A stretch of DNA of 64,000 bases from Actinomyces lilanjuaniae (GTDB taxonomy: Bacteria; Actinomycetota; Actinomycetes; Actinomycetales; Actinomycetaceae). Within the stretch, counting starts at the first letter, position 1, and each line of letters begins with the position of its first letter. The position numbers and the translations under genes were made by a program. A model generated the notes under the pieces. The model did no database searches. It worked only from the letters and a program-made list of their open reading frames with translations, and had not been told where the DNA came from. Location: contig NZ_CP032514.1 in assembly GCF_003606385.1 (NCBI RefSeq), positions 434,001 through 498,000 of the forward strand. Direction: 5' to 3'. Below, piece by piece: positions 25,327 through 35,966 of this stretch.

Positions 25327-28320
25327 CTCGCGGAAGTCGAACTGGAAGATGCCCATGGGGACCCAGTGGGCCACGAGGCGGGCGCCGGTGTCGGCCCCGT
25401 TGTGCCACAGCTCGGACTCGATAACGGCACCACCGCCCCCGTCCAGCTCGCTGAGGGTCAGCCGGTGGTGGTCGTTGACGTAGTCGTCAGCACGTTCTAG
25501 CGGGTAGAGCTCCAGCTCGGAGGCGGGGACGGGCAGCCTCTCCAGCTGCTGGTCCAGCGCTGCCAGCGGGTCCCCGGATATGCCGTAACGGCTGGCCAGC
25601 TCGTAGAGGTCGCGCCTGGCCAGGACCGCGACGAACTCCTCCACCTCAGCGTGGACCTGACGGCGCAGGGTGGGGTCTCCCCACGGGGCGGGCGCCTGGG
25701 TCGGGGTCTCCACCTGCCGGTCCTCTGCCTGCTGCTCCTCTACCCGCAGGCCCGTGGCTGACCCCGTGACTGGCTCGGCCTGGTCCTGGTCGGTCGGGCC
25801 GGCCAGGGGGGGCGTGGCGGCCGTGCCTGCCTGCCTGCCCGGGTCCGGGCTGTCAATGACGGGGATGACGTCCCAGGGTCCGGGGGCCGAGGAGGTGATG
25901 AACGGTGCCCCAGGCTGGTCTGCCTGGGCTCCAGCGGTCACGCGGGATGCCTGGGAACCGACAGCGTCGGGCCTGACAGCGTCGGGGCTGGCTGCCTCAG
26001 CCTCTGCCAGGATGCCTGCCTGCGTTCCTGCTGCGGCGCCTGTGCCCTCTGAGGTAGAGCCCTCACCACCTGGTGCGCCGACGTCGGTGAGATCGTGCCC
26101 GCCAGCGTCCGCCGCCGCAGGCTCCTGCGGGATGTGTCCCGGTCCCTGTGCGTCCTCCTCCTGGGACGGGGAGGACTGGCCCTGTGGGGAGGGGAGGGGA
26201 GGGGCCTGGGAGGGCTCCACGGGCAGACGCGTGCGCTGCCCGTCGGCCAGGACGGAGCGACCCAGGTAGTCCCACACGGCCTGTGAGCCCGCGCGCAGCC
26301 CCAGGGTGGCGGTGTCCAGCGCTGCTGCCTGGCCGTCGGGCAGGAAGCAGAGCATGATGCCCGTCGCCTCTCCGGTGGCGGCGTCCCACAGGCGCAGGGT
26401 CCCGTCCTCGGAGCCGGTGAGCACCCGGGTGCCGTCCGGGCTCCACTGCACGGTGGTGATGCCAAAGCGGTGGCCCTCCAGGCGCAGTACCTCTGTGCCC
26501 GCGACCTCGTCCCAGACCCGCACGGTACCGTCGTTGAAGCCGGCTGCGACCCGCTTCCCGTCGGGGCTCCAGGAGAAGGAGCGAAGCATCGCCCCGTCTC
26601 CTGCCAGGGTCACCAGCTCGCCCCCGGTGATGGCGTCCCAGACGTGCCCGATCCCCTCCCTGCTGCCAGTGACCACCCGGGGGCCGCCACGGGTCCAGAC
26701 CACCTCACGCAGCCAGTCGTGGCTGAAGGTGTGGACCGCCTGGCCGGTCGTGGTGTCCCAGATCTGCGCGGTCCCGTCCTGGGAGGCAGTCAGCACGCGG
26801 GCACCGTTGGGGCTCCACGCCACGGAGGTCACGACGTCGTGGTGGCCCTCGAGCCTGAGCGCGACCTCACCGGTGCCCACGTCCCACACCACGGCCAGGT
26901 CCAGGCCCACGCCGGTGAGCGCCCTGCTGCCGTCAGGGCTCCAGGCGAAGGCGTTGACGGCGGCTGAGCGGGCACCCAGCGACCGCTCCAGCCTCCCGGT
27001 GGCCGCGTCCAGGACGGCGACACTCTCCGAGTAGTAGGAGTCCACGGCCAGGCGTGTGCCGTCCGGGCTCCAGCTGACGGTGCTGAGCTCGCCGCTGGTT
27101 GCCTCCAGGTCCACGGCGGTCTCGCCGGTGGTCAGGTCCCAGACTCGGGTGGGGCCGACCGTGGTCCCCACGACGACCCGGGTCCCGTCAGGGCTCCAGG
27201 AGGCAGTCTCCACCGAGCACCCGGGGCCGAGCACGGCCAGGGCCTGGCCGGTGGCAGCGTCCCAGACCCGGACCGTGCGGTCGTAGGAGCCGGTGGCCAC
27301 CCGGGTGGAGTCAGGGCTCCACGCCAGGGAGCAGGCCCAGGTGTCGTGGCCGGACAGGGCCATCTGCTCCGTTCCCGTCACCGGGTCCCAGACATGGGCG
27401 GTCGCGGCACGCAGGTTGTCGGTGAGGACCCGGGTCCCGTCGGGGCTCCAGGCCACCGTGCTGACCAGGTCGGTGCCGGGACTGGTCAGGGACACGACCT
27501 CCTCGCCCGTGACGGCGTCCCACACCCGTGGCAGGGTGCCGTCGAAGGCGGTGATGAGGTGGCGGGAGTCCGGGCTCCAGGCGATGCCGGTCATCGGCTC
27601 GACGTCCTCAGCGTCCTCGGTAGCGTTCTCGGTGTGTCTGACGTCCTCGGCCCCGGCGGCGCCTTCCGCCGGTCCGTGCGGGTCCTGCGCGTCATCCTGC
27701 GCGTTCGTGCCAGTGGGGTTCCCGTCAGGGTGGGCTGCCGCTCCGGGCAGGGGGCCGACGTGGAGGAGCCCGGTGCCCGTGGTGACGTCCCACACGCGCG
27801 CGGTGCCGTCGTCGGAGGCGGTGGCGACCCGGGTGCGGTCCGGGCTCCAGGCCACGGCGGTCACCTTGCTGGTGTGCTCCGCCAGCGTACGCACGGCCTG
27901 GCCGGTGGCGGTGTCCCAGATGCGGGCCTCGGCGTCGCCGAAGTGGGTGAGAAGACGGGTGGAGTCCGGGCTCCAGGCCAGCGCCCCGCCCACGCCCTCG
28001 CCGCCGACCTCCAAGGTGAGGAGGTGCTCCCCGGTGGCGGCGTCCCACACGCGCGCGGTGTGGTCCTCGGAGGAGGTGGCCAGGTGGCTGCCGTCCGGGC
28101 TCCAGGCCACGGCGTTGACGGACATCGAGTGGCCGGTCAGGGCGAAGACCTCACGACCGGTGGCGGCATCCCACACGCGCGCGGTGCCGTCGTGGGACCC
28201 TGAGAGGATGCGTGAGCCGTCCGGGCTCCAGGCCAGTCCCCACAGCCCGTCGAAGTGGCCGGTGTACAGGGACACCTCGCGCGGGTCAATGCTCTCAGAG
28301 GTCTCTGATGGCTCAGTCAT
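25315..28320 (-). CDS. WD40 beta-propeller protein with 14 repeats and an unassigned C-terminal domain
   Basis: The 1001-aa protein starts at ATG 28320. Residues of about 20-680 contain 14 WD40 units of the WSPDGTRV...DGTARVWDAATG kind, enough for two seven-bladed propellers. An insert of about 45 acidic/Gly residues sits after the fourth blade. Residues of about 690-875 are a Pro/Ala/Gly/Gln linker. The last ~125 residues form a separate soluble domain (VEEFVAVLARRDLYELASRYG ... DDYVNDHHRLTLSELDGG...FQFDFRELRS) that I do not recognise. There is no kinase, peptidase, TIR or NACHT module, and no signal peptide or membrane helix. WD40 repeats usually scaffold protein interactions. It stands alone, convergent with purL and divergent from gdhA. 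Repeat homogeneity suggests recent internal duplication. Confidence 0.85.
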   Translation of the reverse strand: MTEPSETSESIDPREVSLYTGHFDGLWGLAWSPDGSRILSGSHDGTARVWDAATGREVFALTGHSMSVNAVAWSPDGSHLATSSEDHTARVWDAATGEHLLTLEVGGEGVGGALAWSPDSTRLLTHFGDAEARIWDTATGQAVRTLAEHTSKVTAVAWSPDRTRVATASDDGTARVWDVTTGTGLLHVGPLPGAAAHPDGNPTGTNAQDDAQDPHGPAEGAAGAEDVRHTENATEDAEDVEPMTGIAWSPDSRHLITAFDGTLPRVWDAVTGEEVVSLTSPGTDLVSTVAWSPDGTRVLTDNLRAATAHVWDPVTGTEQMALSGHDTWACSLAWSPDSTRVATGSYDRTVRVWDAATGQALAVLGPGCSVETASWSPDGTRVVVGTTVGPTRVWDLTTGETAVDLEATSGELSTVSWSPDGTRLAVDSYYSESVAVLDAATGRLERSLGARSAAVNAFAWSPDGSRALTGVGLDLAVVWDVGTGEVALRLEGHHDVVTSVAWSPNGARVLTASQDGTAQIWDTTTGQAVHTFSHDWLREVVWTRGGPRVVTGSREGIGHVWDAITGGELVTLAGDGAMLRSFSWSPDGKRVAAGFNDGTVRVWDEVAGTEVLRLEGHRFGITTVQWSPDGTRVLTGSEDGTLRLWDAATGEATGIMLCFLPDGQAAALDTATLGLRAGSQAVWDYLGRSVLADGQRTRLPVEPSQAPPLPSPQGQSSPSQEEDAQGPGHIPQEPAAADAGGHDLTDVGAPGGEGSTSEGTGAAAGTQAGILAEAEAASPDAVRPDAVGSQASRVTAGAQADQPGAPFITSSAPGPWDVIPVIDSPDPGRQAGTAATPPLAGPTDQDQAEPVTGSATGLRVEEQQAEDRQVETPTQAPAPWGDPTLRRQVHAEVEEFVAVLARRDLYELASRYGISGDPLAALDQQLERLPVPASELELYPLERADDYVNDHHRLTLSELDGGGGAVIESELWHNGADTGARLVAHWVPMGIFQFDFRELRS

Positions 28321-29986
<1,666 letters not shown>

Positions 29987-30019
29987 GGCTCGCGGGGGTC
30001 CGGCAGGACCTGCGTGAGG

Positions 30020-30063
30020 CGCTAACGGGCGCCGCCCCCGGCCGGGGGCGGCGCCCGTTAGCG
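30020..30063 (+). terminator. Terminator of gdhA (44-nt palindrome)
   Basis: Bases 30020-30063 are a perfect palindrome (arms of 22 bases, about 20 bp of stem after a minimal loop) with a GC-rich centre, starting 34 bp after the gdhA stop. A short stretch after it contains TGTAG rather than a T tract. Confidence 0.85.
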
Positions 30064-30110
30064 TGTAGGGGCGCACTGAGTCCGCTAAGTCCGTGTGCGT
30101 CCGGTCAAGA

Positions 30111-30178
30111 TGTCCGATCGGGCGCAAGGGGCTCGACATGTGTGCACGATCTGAGGTAGTCTCGTGTCCGAACGGGCG
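30111..30178 (+). promoter_or_regulatory. Paired candidate FruR operators around the fru promoter
   Basis: TGTCCGATCGGGCG (30111-30124) and TGTCCGAACGGGCG (30165-30178) differ by one base and are 54 bp apart. Between them TCGACA (30133-30138) and TAGTCT (30157-30162) could be -35 and -10 boxes. The second copy would cover the start of transcription, upstream of the DeoR-type gene at 30203. DeoR/FruR repressors of fru operons autoregulate, so these are likely its sites; this is inferred from position. Confidence 0.55.
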
Positions 30179-30202
30179 ACAAGGACGTCAGGAGGTGGGA
30201 AC

Positions 30203-30973
30203 ATGGACGCCAGCGGCAGGCATCGTCTCATTATCGAGCAGGTGGAGTCCGTCGGCCGTGTCGTCGTCACCGACCTGGCGGAGCGCCTTGACGTCACCCC
30301 CGAGACCATCCGCCGGGACCTGACCGCTCTGGACCGCTCCGGCGCGCTGCGCAAGGTCCACGGCGGAGCCGTGCCCGCCTCCGCCCTCGCCCTGCCCGAG
30401 ACCGGTGTCAGCCACCGTGAGCGTCTCAACACGGCGGCCAAGAACGCGATCGCCCGGGCGGCGCTGGGGCACCTGGACCTGGCCCCGGGCACCTCGGTGC
30501 TCGTCGATGCCGGGACCACCACGGGGGCGCTGGCCCGCCTCCTGCCCGGGGACCGTGACCTGACCGTTCTCACCAACTCGGTCCTCATCGCTGCCCACCT
30601 GGCCTCCCGTAGCGGGTTGACGGTGCGGATGCTGGGCGGCCACGTACGTGGGCTGACCCAGGCTGCGGTGGGGCCTGAGGCCCTGGCGACCCTGTCCGCC
30701 CTGAGGGTCGACCTCGCGCTCATGGGGACCAACGGGATCAGCCCCACCCACGGGCTGTCCACGCCCGACCCTGACGAGGCCACGGTCAAGGCGGCCATGG
30801 TCGGTGCCGCCCGTTACGTCGCGGTCCTGGCGGACTCCACCAAGATCGGCCAGGAGCACCTGGTCTCCTTCGCCGCCCTGGACGACGTCAACCTCATTGT
30901 CACCGACGCCGACCCGCCCCCAGCACTGTCCACCCAGCTCACCACTACCGGAACAGAGGTCCTGCTCGCATGA
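30203..30973 (+). CDS. fruR: DeoR-family repressor of the fru operon
   Basis: The 256-aa protein has an N-terminal DeoR winged helix (RHRLIIEQVESVGRVVVTDLAERLDVTPETIRRDLTALDRSGALRKVHGGAV). Its effector domain is of the DeoR sugar-phosphate-binding type (VLVDAGTTTGALARLLP, MGTNGISPTHGLSTPDPDEA, VLADSTKIGQEHLVSFA). In this family binding of fructose-1-phosphate or related sugar phosphates releases DNA. ATG 30203, nine bases after GGAGG, is favoured over the longer frame from 30164. It overlaps fruK by 4 bp (ATGA), so the regulator is part of the operon it should control. Confidence 0.88.
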   Translation: MDASGRHRLIIEQVESVGRVVVTDLAERLDVTPETIRRDLTALDRSGALRKVHGGAVPASALALPETGVSHRERLNTAAKNAIARAALGHLDLAPGTSVLVDAGTTTGALARLLPGDRDLTVLTNSVLIAAHLASRSGLTVRMLGGHVRGLTQAAVGPEALATLSALRVDLALMGTNGISPTHGLSTPDPDEATVKAAMVGAARYVAVLADSTKIGQEHLVSFAALDDVNLIVTDADPPPALSTQLTTTGTEVLLA

Positions 30974-31986
30974 TCCTGACACTCACCCCCAACCCGTCGC
31001 TGGACCGTACCGTCACCCTGCCGGGTCCTCTCCAACGAGGCGCGGTCAACCGGCTGGAGACCGTCACCGTGGAGCCCGGCGGCAAGGGTGTCAACGTCGC
31101 GCGGGTCCTGGCCTGCTCGGGGCAGGCAGCCACAGCCCTGCTCCCGGCGGCCGGGCACGACCCGCTCCTGGGGGCCATCGCGGACCTCGCCCTGCCGGGG
31201 CTGACGGCGCTTCCCGTGAGCGTCGCCGCGACGGCCCGTGTCAACACCGCAGTCACCGAGCCTGACGGCACCACGACCAAGATCAACGAGCCCGGCGCCG
31301 GGCTGGCCCCTCAGGAGGTGGAGGCTGTTGAGCGGGCGCTCCTGGCGGCCCTGGGAGGCGTCGCCCCGGGCTCGGCAGAACTCTCCAGTGGCTCAGGTGC
31401 GGGGGAGCCGTCCTGGGCTGTCCTGTCTGGCTCGCTGCCCCCCGGCGCCCCGGTGGACTGGTACGTCCGCCTGGTGGATCTCCTGCGCCCCCTGGGGGTG
31501 CGTATCGCCGTGGACACCTCTGACGCCCCCCTGGCGGCCCTGGCCGCGGCCCTGCCGGGAAGCGCCCCCGACCTCATCAAGCCCAACGGGGAGGAGCTCG
31601 CCCAGCTGGCAGGCACCGGGGCCACCGACCTGGAGGAGGCTGCCGTCGCCGGGGACCTTGCCCCGGTGGCTGCCGCCGCGCGGGTCCTCGTGGAGCTGGG
31701 TGTCGGCGCGGTCATGGCTACCCTGGGGCCTGCCGGTGCCGTCCTGGCCACCCCTGAGGGAGCCTGGCACGCCAGCGCCCCCGAGGTGCCTGTGGTCTCT
31801 ACCGTGGGGGCGGGGGACTCCTCTGTGGCCGGCTACGTGCTGGCTGACGTCCGGGGCGGGGACGAGGCACAGCGGCTGCGCACCGCCATGGCCTACGGCT
31901 CTGCCGCTGCCTCCCTGCCAGGAACCTCTCTGCCTGTTCCCGCCGACCTGCCGCAGGAGCCCGCCCGCGTGACCCCCCTGACCTAA
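30970..31986 (+). CDS. fruK: 1-phosphofructokinase
   Basis: FruK phosphorylates fructose-1-phosphate to fructose-1,6-bisphosphate. The 338-aa PfkB-family protein starts MILTLTPNPSLDRTV, has the VEPGGKGVNVARVLA signature, LSGSLPPGAPVDWYV, LIKPNGEELAQLAG and the catalytic STVGAGDSSVAGY motif, where the GAGD Asp is the base. A short low-complexity insert (SAELSSGSGAGEPS) lies near residue 140. The start overlaps fruR and the gene leads into fruA. Confidence 0.94.
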   Translation: MILTLTPNPSLDRTVTLPGPLQRGAVNRLETVTVEPGGKGVNVARVLACSGQAATALLPAAGHDPLLGAIADLALPGLTALPVSVAATARVNTAVTEPDGTTTKINEPGAGLAPQEVEAVERALLAALGGVAPGSAELSSGSGAGEPSWAVLSGSLPPGAPVDWYVRLVDLLRPLGVRIAVDTSDAPLAALAAALPGSAPDLIKPNGEELAQLAGTGATDLEEAAVAGDLAPVAAAARVLVELGVGAVMATLGPAGAVLATPEGAWHASAPEVPVVSTVGAGDSSVAGYVLADVRGGDEAQRLRTAMAYGSAAASLPGTSLPVPADLPQEPARVTPLT

Positions 31987-32111
31987 GCCACCTCCACCGG
32001 CCGCCGGGCCTGTCCGTGCGGCCTCTACCGACCGACTGCCCGTTGACTACCTCGACGACCTACCGACCTCGTACCCGCGAGGCGGACCCACTCGGAAAAC
32101 AAGGAAGACCC

Positions 32112-34209
32112 ATGACCGAGACGACCCCCCTCATCATCCCCGAGCTGGTGGCGCTGGACGCCAGCGCCGGCCCCGGCAAGGAGGATGTCATCGACTTCCT
32201 GGCACGCACGGTCGCCAGCGCCGGACGTGCCAGCAGCCCCGACGGCCTGGCCGCCGACGCCAGGGCGCGTGAGGCCACCGCACCCACCGGTATCCCCGGT
32301 GGCATTGCCATCCCGCACTGCCGCAGCCCCCACGTCCTGGCCCCCAGCCTGGGCTTCGCCCGCCTGACTGAGGGCGTGGACTTCGGGGCTGCAGATGGGC
32401 AGGCAGCCGACCTGGTCTTTATGATCGCAGCCCCTGACGGCGCCGACGACTTCCACCTCCAGCTCCTGGCCAAGCTCGCCCGGGGCCTCATGCAGACGGA
32501 GTTCACCGACGCCCTGCGTGCCGCCTCCAGCGCAGAGGAGGTTGCGCGCGTCGTCACCCGGCAGGTCCAGCCCGAGCTGCTGGAGGACGCTGAGAGCACC
32601 GGTGACACCGGTGCCGGCTCCGCGGCGGCGGTCGGCGGTGCCGGTGAGGCGGGTGAGGCTGCTGGCAGCGCAGGTGCAGGTGCGGCTGAGGCGGCTGGCA
32701 CCGTCATCGTGGGCGTCTCCTCCTGCCCCACCGGTATCGCCCACACCTTCATGGCCGCCGAGGCGCTGGAGCAGGCGGGCAAGGATCGTGGTATCACCGT
32801 GGCCATTGAGGGGCAGGGCTCAGGCAGGATCGACGCCCTGGACCCGGCTCTTATCGAGAAGGCCGACGCCGTCATCTTCGCCCACGACCTGCCGGTCAAG
32901 GGACGTGAGCGCTTCGCTGGCAAGCCGGTGGTCGACGTCGGCGTCAAGGCCGCCGTCAACGATGCAGGCTCCCTGGTGGACCAGGCTCTGGCTGCCATCA
33001 ACGACCCGCAGGCGGCCCGGGTGCAGTCCGGCGGCGGCGAGGACTCCGCTGACAGCAGCGAGGGGGGCAGCGAGCACTGGGCCCGCCGCCTCCAGCGCTC
33101 TGTCATGACCGGAGTGTCCTACATGATCCCCTTCGTGGCCGCGGGCGGTCTGCTCATCGCCCTGGGCTTCCTCTTCGGTGGCTACGACATTACCGAGACG
33201 GCGGAGAACATCGTCACCGGCTCCAGCCTGTGGAACCTCCCGGACCTGAACAGTCCCGACCTCGCCGCGCCCAATGCCCTGGGCGGGTCCGCGCTGGCGG
33301 CCTACGTCGGGGCGGTCCTGTTCACGATCGGCAACGCCGCCATGGGGTTCCTCGTACCCGCGCTGGCCGGGTACGTCGCCTTCGGGCTGGCTGGGAGGCC
33401 CGGTATCGCTCCCGGATTCGCCATGGGCGCGGTGGCCGTCGCGGTTGACTCCGGGTTCATCGGGGGCCTCATCGGAGGCATCATCGCCGGCTACGTGGCC
33501 GCCTGGCTGGCTGGGCTGGATGTTCCCCGGTGGCTGCGGGCCTCATGCCCGTCGTCGTCATCCCCCTGGGTACCACCCTGGTGGTGGGCGCGCTCATGTA
33601 CATGGTCCTGGGCCGCCCCCTGGCCTCCCTCATGAACGGCCTCCAGGACGGGCTGACCTCCATGTCCGGCGGGGCTCCGCAGTCCTCCTGGGCGTCATCC
33701 TGGGCCTCATGATGTGCTTCGACCTGGGCGGGCCGGTCAACAAGGCGGCCTACCTCTTCGCCACCGCCGGGCTGTCCGCCGCTACGGACGCCTCCTACGA
33801 GATCATGGCCGCGGTCATGGCGGCAGGCATGGTCCCGCCCCTGGCCATGTCGGCGGCGACCTTCCTGCGCCGCAGGCTGTTCACCGAGGCAGAGGCCGAG
33901 AACGGCCGCAGCGCCTGGCTGCTGGGGCTGTCCTTCATCTCTGAGGGCGCCATCCCCTTCGCCGCGGCCGACCCGCTGCGCGTCATCCCTGCCACTATGG
34001 CTGGGGGAGCAGTGACCGGGGCTCTGACCATGGCCCTGGGCGTGGGATCGCGCGCCCCACACGGTGGCGTGTTCGTGGCCTTCGCTATCAACAACTTCCT
34101 GGGCTTCATCCTGGCGATCCTGGCCGGGACGGTCGTGACCACCGCGCTTGTCGTCCTCCTCAAGGGGCTGCGCCAGCCCTCGCAGGCCCCCGCCGCCGTG
34201 GCCGCCTGA
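32112..34209 (+). CDS. fruA: Fructose PTS transporter EIIABC (two frameshifts in this sequence)
   Basis: FruA imports fructose and phosphorylates it to fructose-1-phosphate. Domain order is EIIA (about residues 1-150, phosphorylated His69 in GGIAIPHCR), a Gly/Ala linker, EIIB (about 195-300, Cys205 in [12 protein letters not shown]) and EIIC (from about 330, [24 protein letters not shown]). Single G losses break the EIIC part near 33528-33536 and at 33671-33674. Restoring both joins [20 protein letters not shown] and [27 protein letters not shown] into about 699 aa, ending at 34209. ATG 32112 follows AAGGAAG. No HPr gene is adjacent, unlike some fru operons, so general PTS proteins must be encoded elsewhere. 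Confidence 0.93.
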
Positions 34210-34231
34210 GCCCGGCTGCGCTCCACCCCAC

Positions 34232-34307
34232 AGAACGTACCTCCTCCTCGTTGGTTCCAGTCAGGAACCCGCCCCCCCGGGCGCTCCGCGAGGAGGAGGT
34301 ACGTTCT
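34232..34307 (+). terminator. Nested hairpin after fruA
   Basis: A perfect 19-bp inverted repeat (34232-34250 with 34289-34307) encloses a 38-nt loop. The loop contains its own hairpin GGTTCC-AGTCA-GGAACC (34253-34269) and a C/G run. It separates the fru operon from the sugar-acid genes. The unusually large structured loop leaves room for a regulatory role beyond termination. Confidence 0.7.
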
Positions 34308-34407
34308 ATGCTGGAGGGGTGCCCCAGAGCCGACACTGCCTGTGACGCCCTGCGGGAACCACGGGTGTCGGCACATGAGGGGCACTGGTGTCGCAAAGGA
34401 GCGAGAC

Positions 34408-35889
34408 ATGACCAAGTGTGCCCACCCAGCCAGTCCGGACCGTCCAGCCGGGTCCTCGCCCGGGCCAGCCCCGGTGGGGCTGGCGGACCTCACCCGGGGC
34501 CTGCCCGACGGGCCGCCCGTGGAGGCGTCCACGCTCGCCGCCCGGCTCACCCGTGCCCTGGTGGTCCTGGACGACGACCCCACCGGTACCCAGTCCGTCG
34601 CGGGCCTGCCCGTGGTGACCCGCTGGGAGGAGGCTGACCTCGCCTGGGCGCTGGGCACAGGGGCGCCTGCCGTCTATGTCATGACCAACTCCCGCTCCCT
34701 CGACCCGGCAGACGCCCAGCGGGTCAACCGGGAGGCAGTCACGTCCGCGCTGGCCGCCTCCCAGGCCATCGGCCGCCCAGTCACCTTTGTCTCTCGCTCC
34801 GACTCCACCCTGCGCGGCCACTTCCCCCTGGAGCCGGACACGATCGCCGACCTGCTGGAGGAGGGCGGCACGCCGGTGGACGGTATCGTCGTGTCGCCCG
34901 CCTTCCCCGACGCCGGGCGCGTCACCGTCCACGGCGTCCACTACGCGGGATCACCGGGTACCGGGTTCGTTCCCGTGGGGGACACCGAGTTCGCCGGGGA
35001 CGCGACCTTTGGCTACCGCTCCTCCAGCCTGCCCCAGTGGGTGGAGGAGAAGACCGGGGGCGTGGTGAGGGCATCCTCGGTCCCGGTGGTGGACCTGGGG
35101 CTCCTGCGTAGTGACGAGGATGCTGTCGTAGCCACCCTCACGGCCCTTGGCGGGCGGCAGCCGGTGGCCGTGGACTGCGTGGAGGAGAACGACCTACGCC
35201 TGCTGGCCCGAGCCCTCCAGCGTGCCGAGGAGGCGGGTTCCACCTTCGTCTACCGGGTGGGGCCGCCCTTCGTGCGTGCCCGCATCGGCCAGGAGCCCCA
35301 CCCGCCGCTGACCGCCAGCCAGGCCCGCCCCGGCGACACCGCCCCCGACATCGACGCCGCGGGCGGGCTGGTGGTCGTGGGCTCCCACGTGGGGCTCACC
35401 GGCCGCCAGGTCGAGGCCCTGCGCACTGCCACGGGCACCCCCGAGGTAGTCCTGGACGTCCCCACGGTGCTGCGTGCCCGGGACCGTGACGCCCACGTCG
35501 CCCAGGTCGCCTCCCAAGCGGCCGCCGTCCTGGGGGAGGGCAGCGTCGTGGTGCGCCGTGGCGGGGCATTCGTGCCCGGCCGCGACGCGCAGGAGTCCCT
35601 GGCCTTCGCCCGGGCCGTCTCCGACGCCGTGGTCGAGGTGGTCCAGCAGGTGGTGGCCCGGCGCTGCCCGCGCTTCGTCATCGCCAAGGGCGGCATCACC
35701 TCCTCCGACGTGGCCAGCCGCGGCCTGGGTATCCGCCGGGCGCTGGTGCGCGGCCCGATGCTGCCCGGCATCGTCTCCCTGTGGGAGCCCCAGGACGGTC
35801 CCGCCGCAGGCGTGCCCTACATCGTCTTTGCCGGCAACGTGGGCGACGACGACTCCCTAACCCAGGTCGTCTCCGTCCTGAGCGCCTGA
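34408..35889 (+). CDS. Four-carbon acid sugar kinase family protein (OtnK/DtnK type)
   Basis: The 493-aa protein belongs to the former DUF1537 family, ATP-dependent kinases of 3-oxo-tetronate or D-threonate. Motifs are ALVVLDDDPTGTQSVAG (N-terminal substrate domain), SRSDSTLRGHFPLEPDTI, VVSPAFPDAGRVTVHGVHYA, and in the C-terminal nucleotide domain FVIAKGGITSSDVASRGLGI and PYIVFAGNVGDDDSL. ATG 34408 is preceded by AAAGGAG; the frame is open to 34342, but that part is unlike the family. It is followed by a dehydrogenase and a permease in one direction. Whether the substrate is a threonate or erythronate derivative cannot be told from sequence. Confidence 0.88.
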   Translation: MTKCAHPASPDRPAGSSPGPAPVGLADLTRGLPDGPPVEASTLAARLTRALVVLDDDPTGTQSVAGLPVVTRWEEADLAWALGTGAPAVYVMTNSRSLDPADAQRVNREAVTSALAASQAIGRPVTFVSRSDSTLRGHFPLEPDTIADLLEEGGTPVDGIVVSPAFPDAGRVTVHGVHYAGSPGTGFVPVGDTEFAGDATFGYRSSSLPQWVEEKTGGVVRASSVPVVDLGLLRSDEDAVVATLTALGGRQPVAVDCVEENDLRLLARALQRAEEAGSTFVYRVGPPFVRARIGQEPHPPLTASQARPGDTAPDIDAAGGLVVVGSHVGLTGRQVEALRTATGTPEVVLDVPTVLRARDRDAHVAQVASQAAAVLGEGSVVVRRGGAFVPGRDAQESLAFARAVSDAVVEVVQQVVARRCPRFVIAKGGITSSDVASRGLGIRRALVRGPMLPGIVSLWEPQDGPAAGVPYIVFAGNVGDDDSLTQVVSVLSA

Positions 35890-35966
35890 GCCGCCGCCTC
35901 TGTGACACTACCAGCACCATCGACACTACCTGCCAGCCTGCTCCGCAACGACCTCAGGAGACCACC

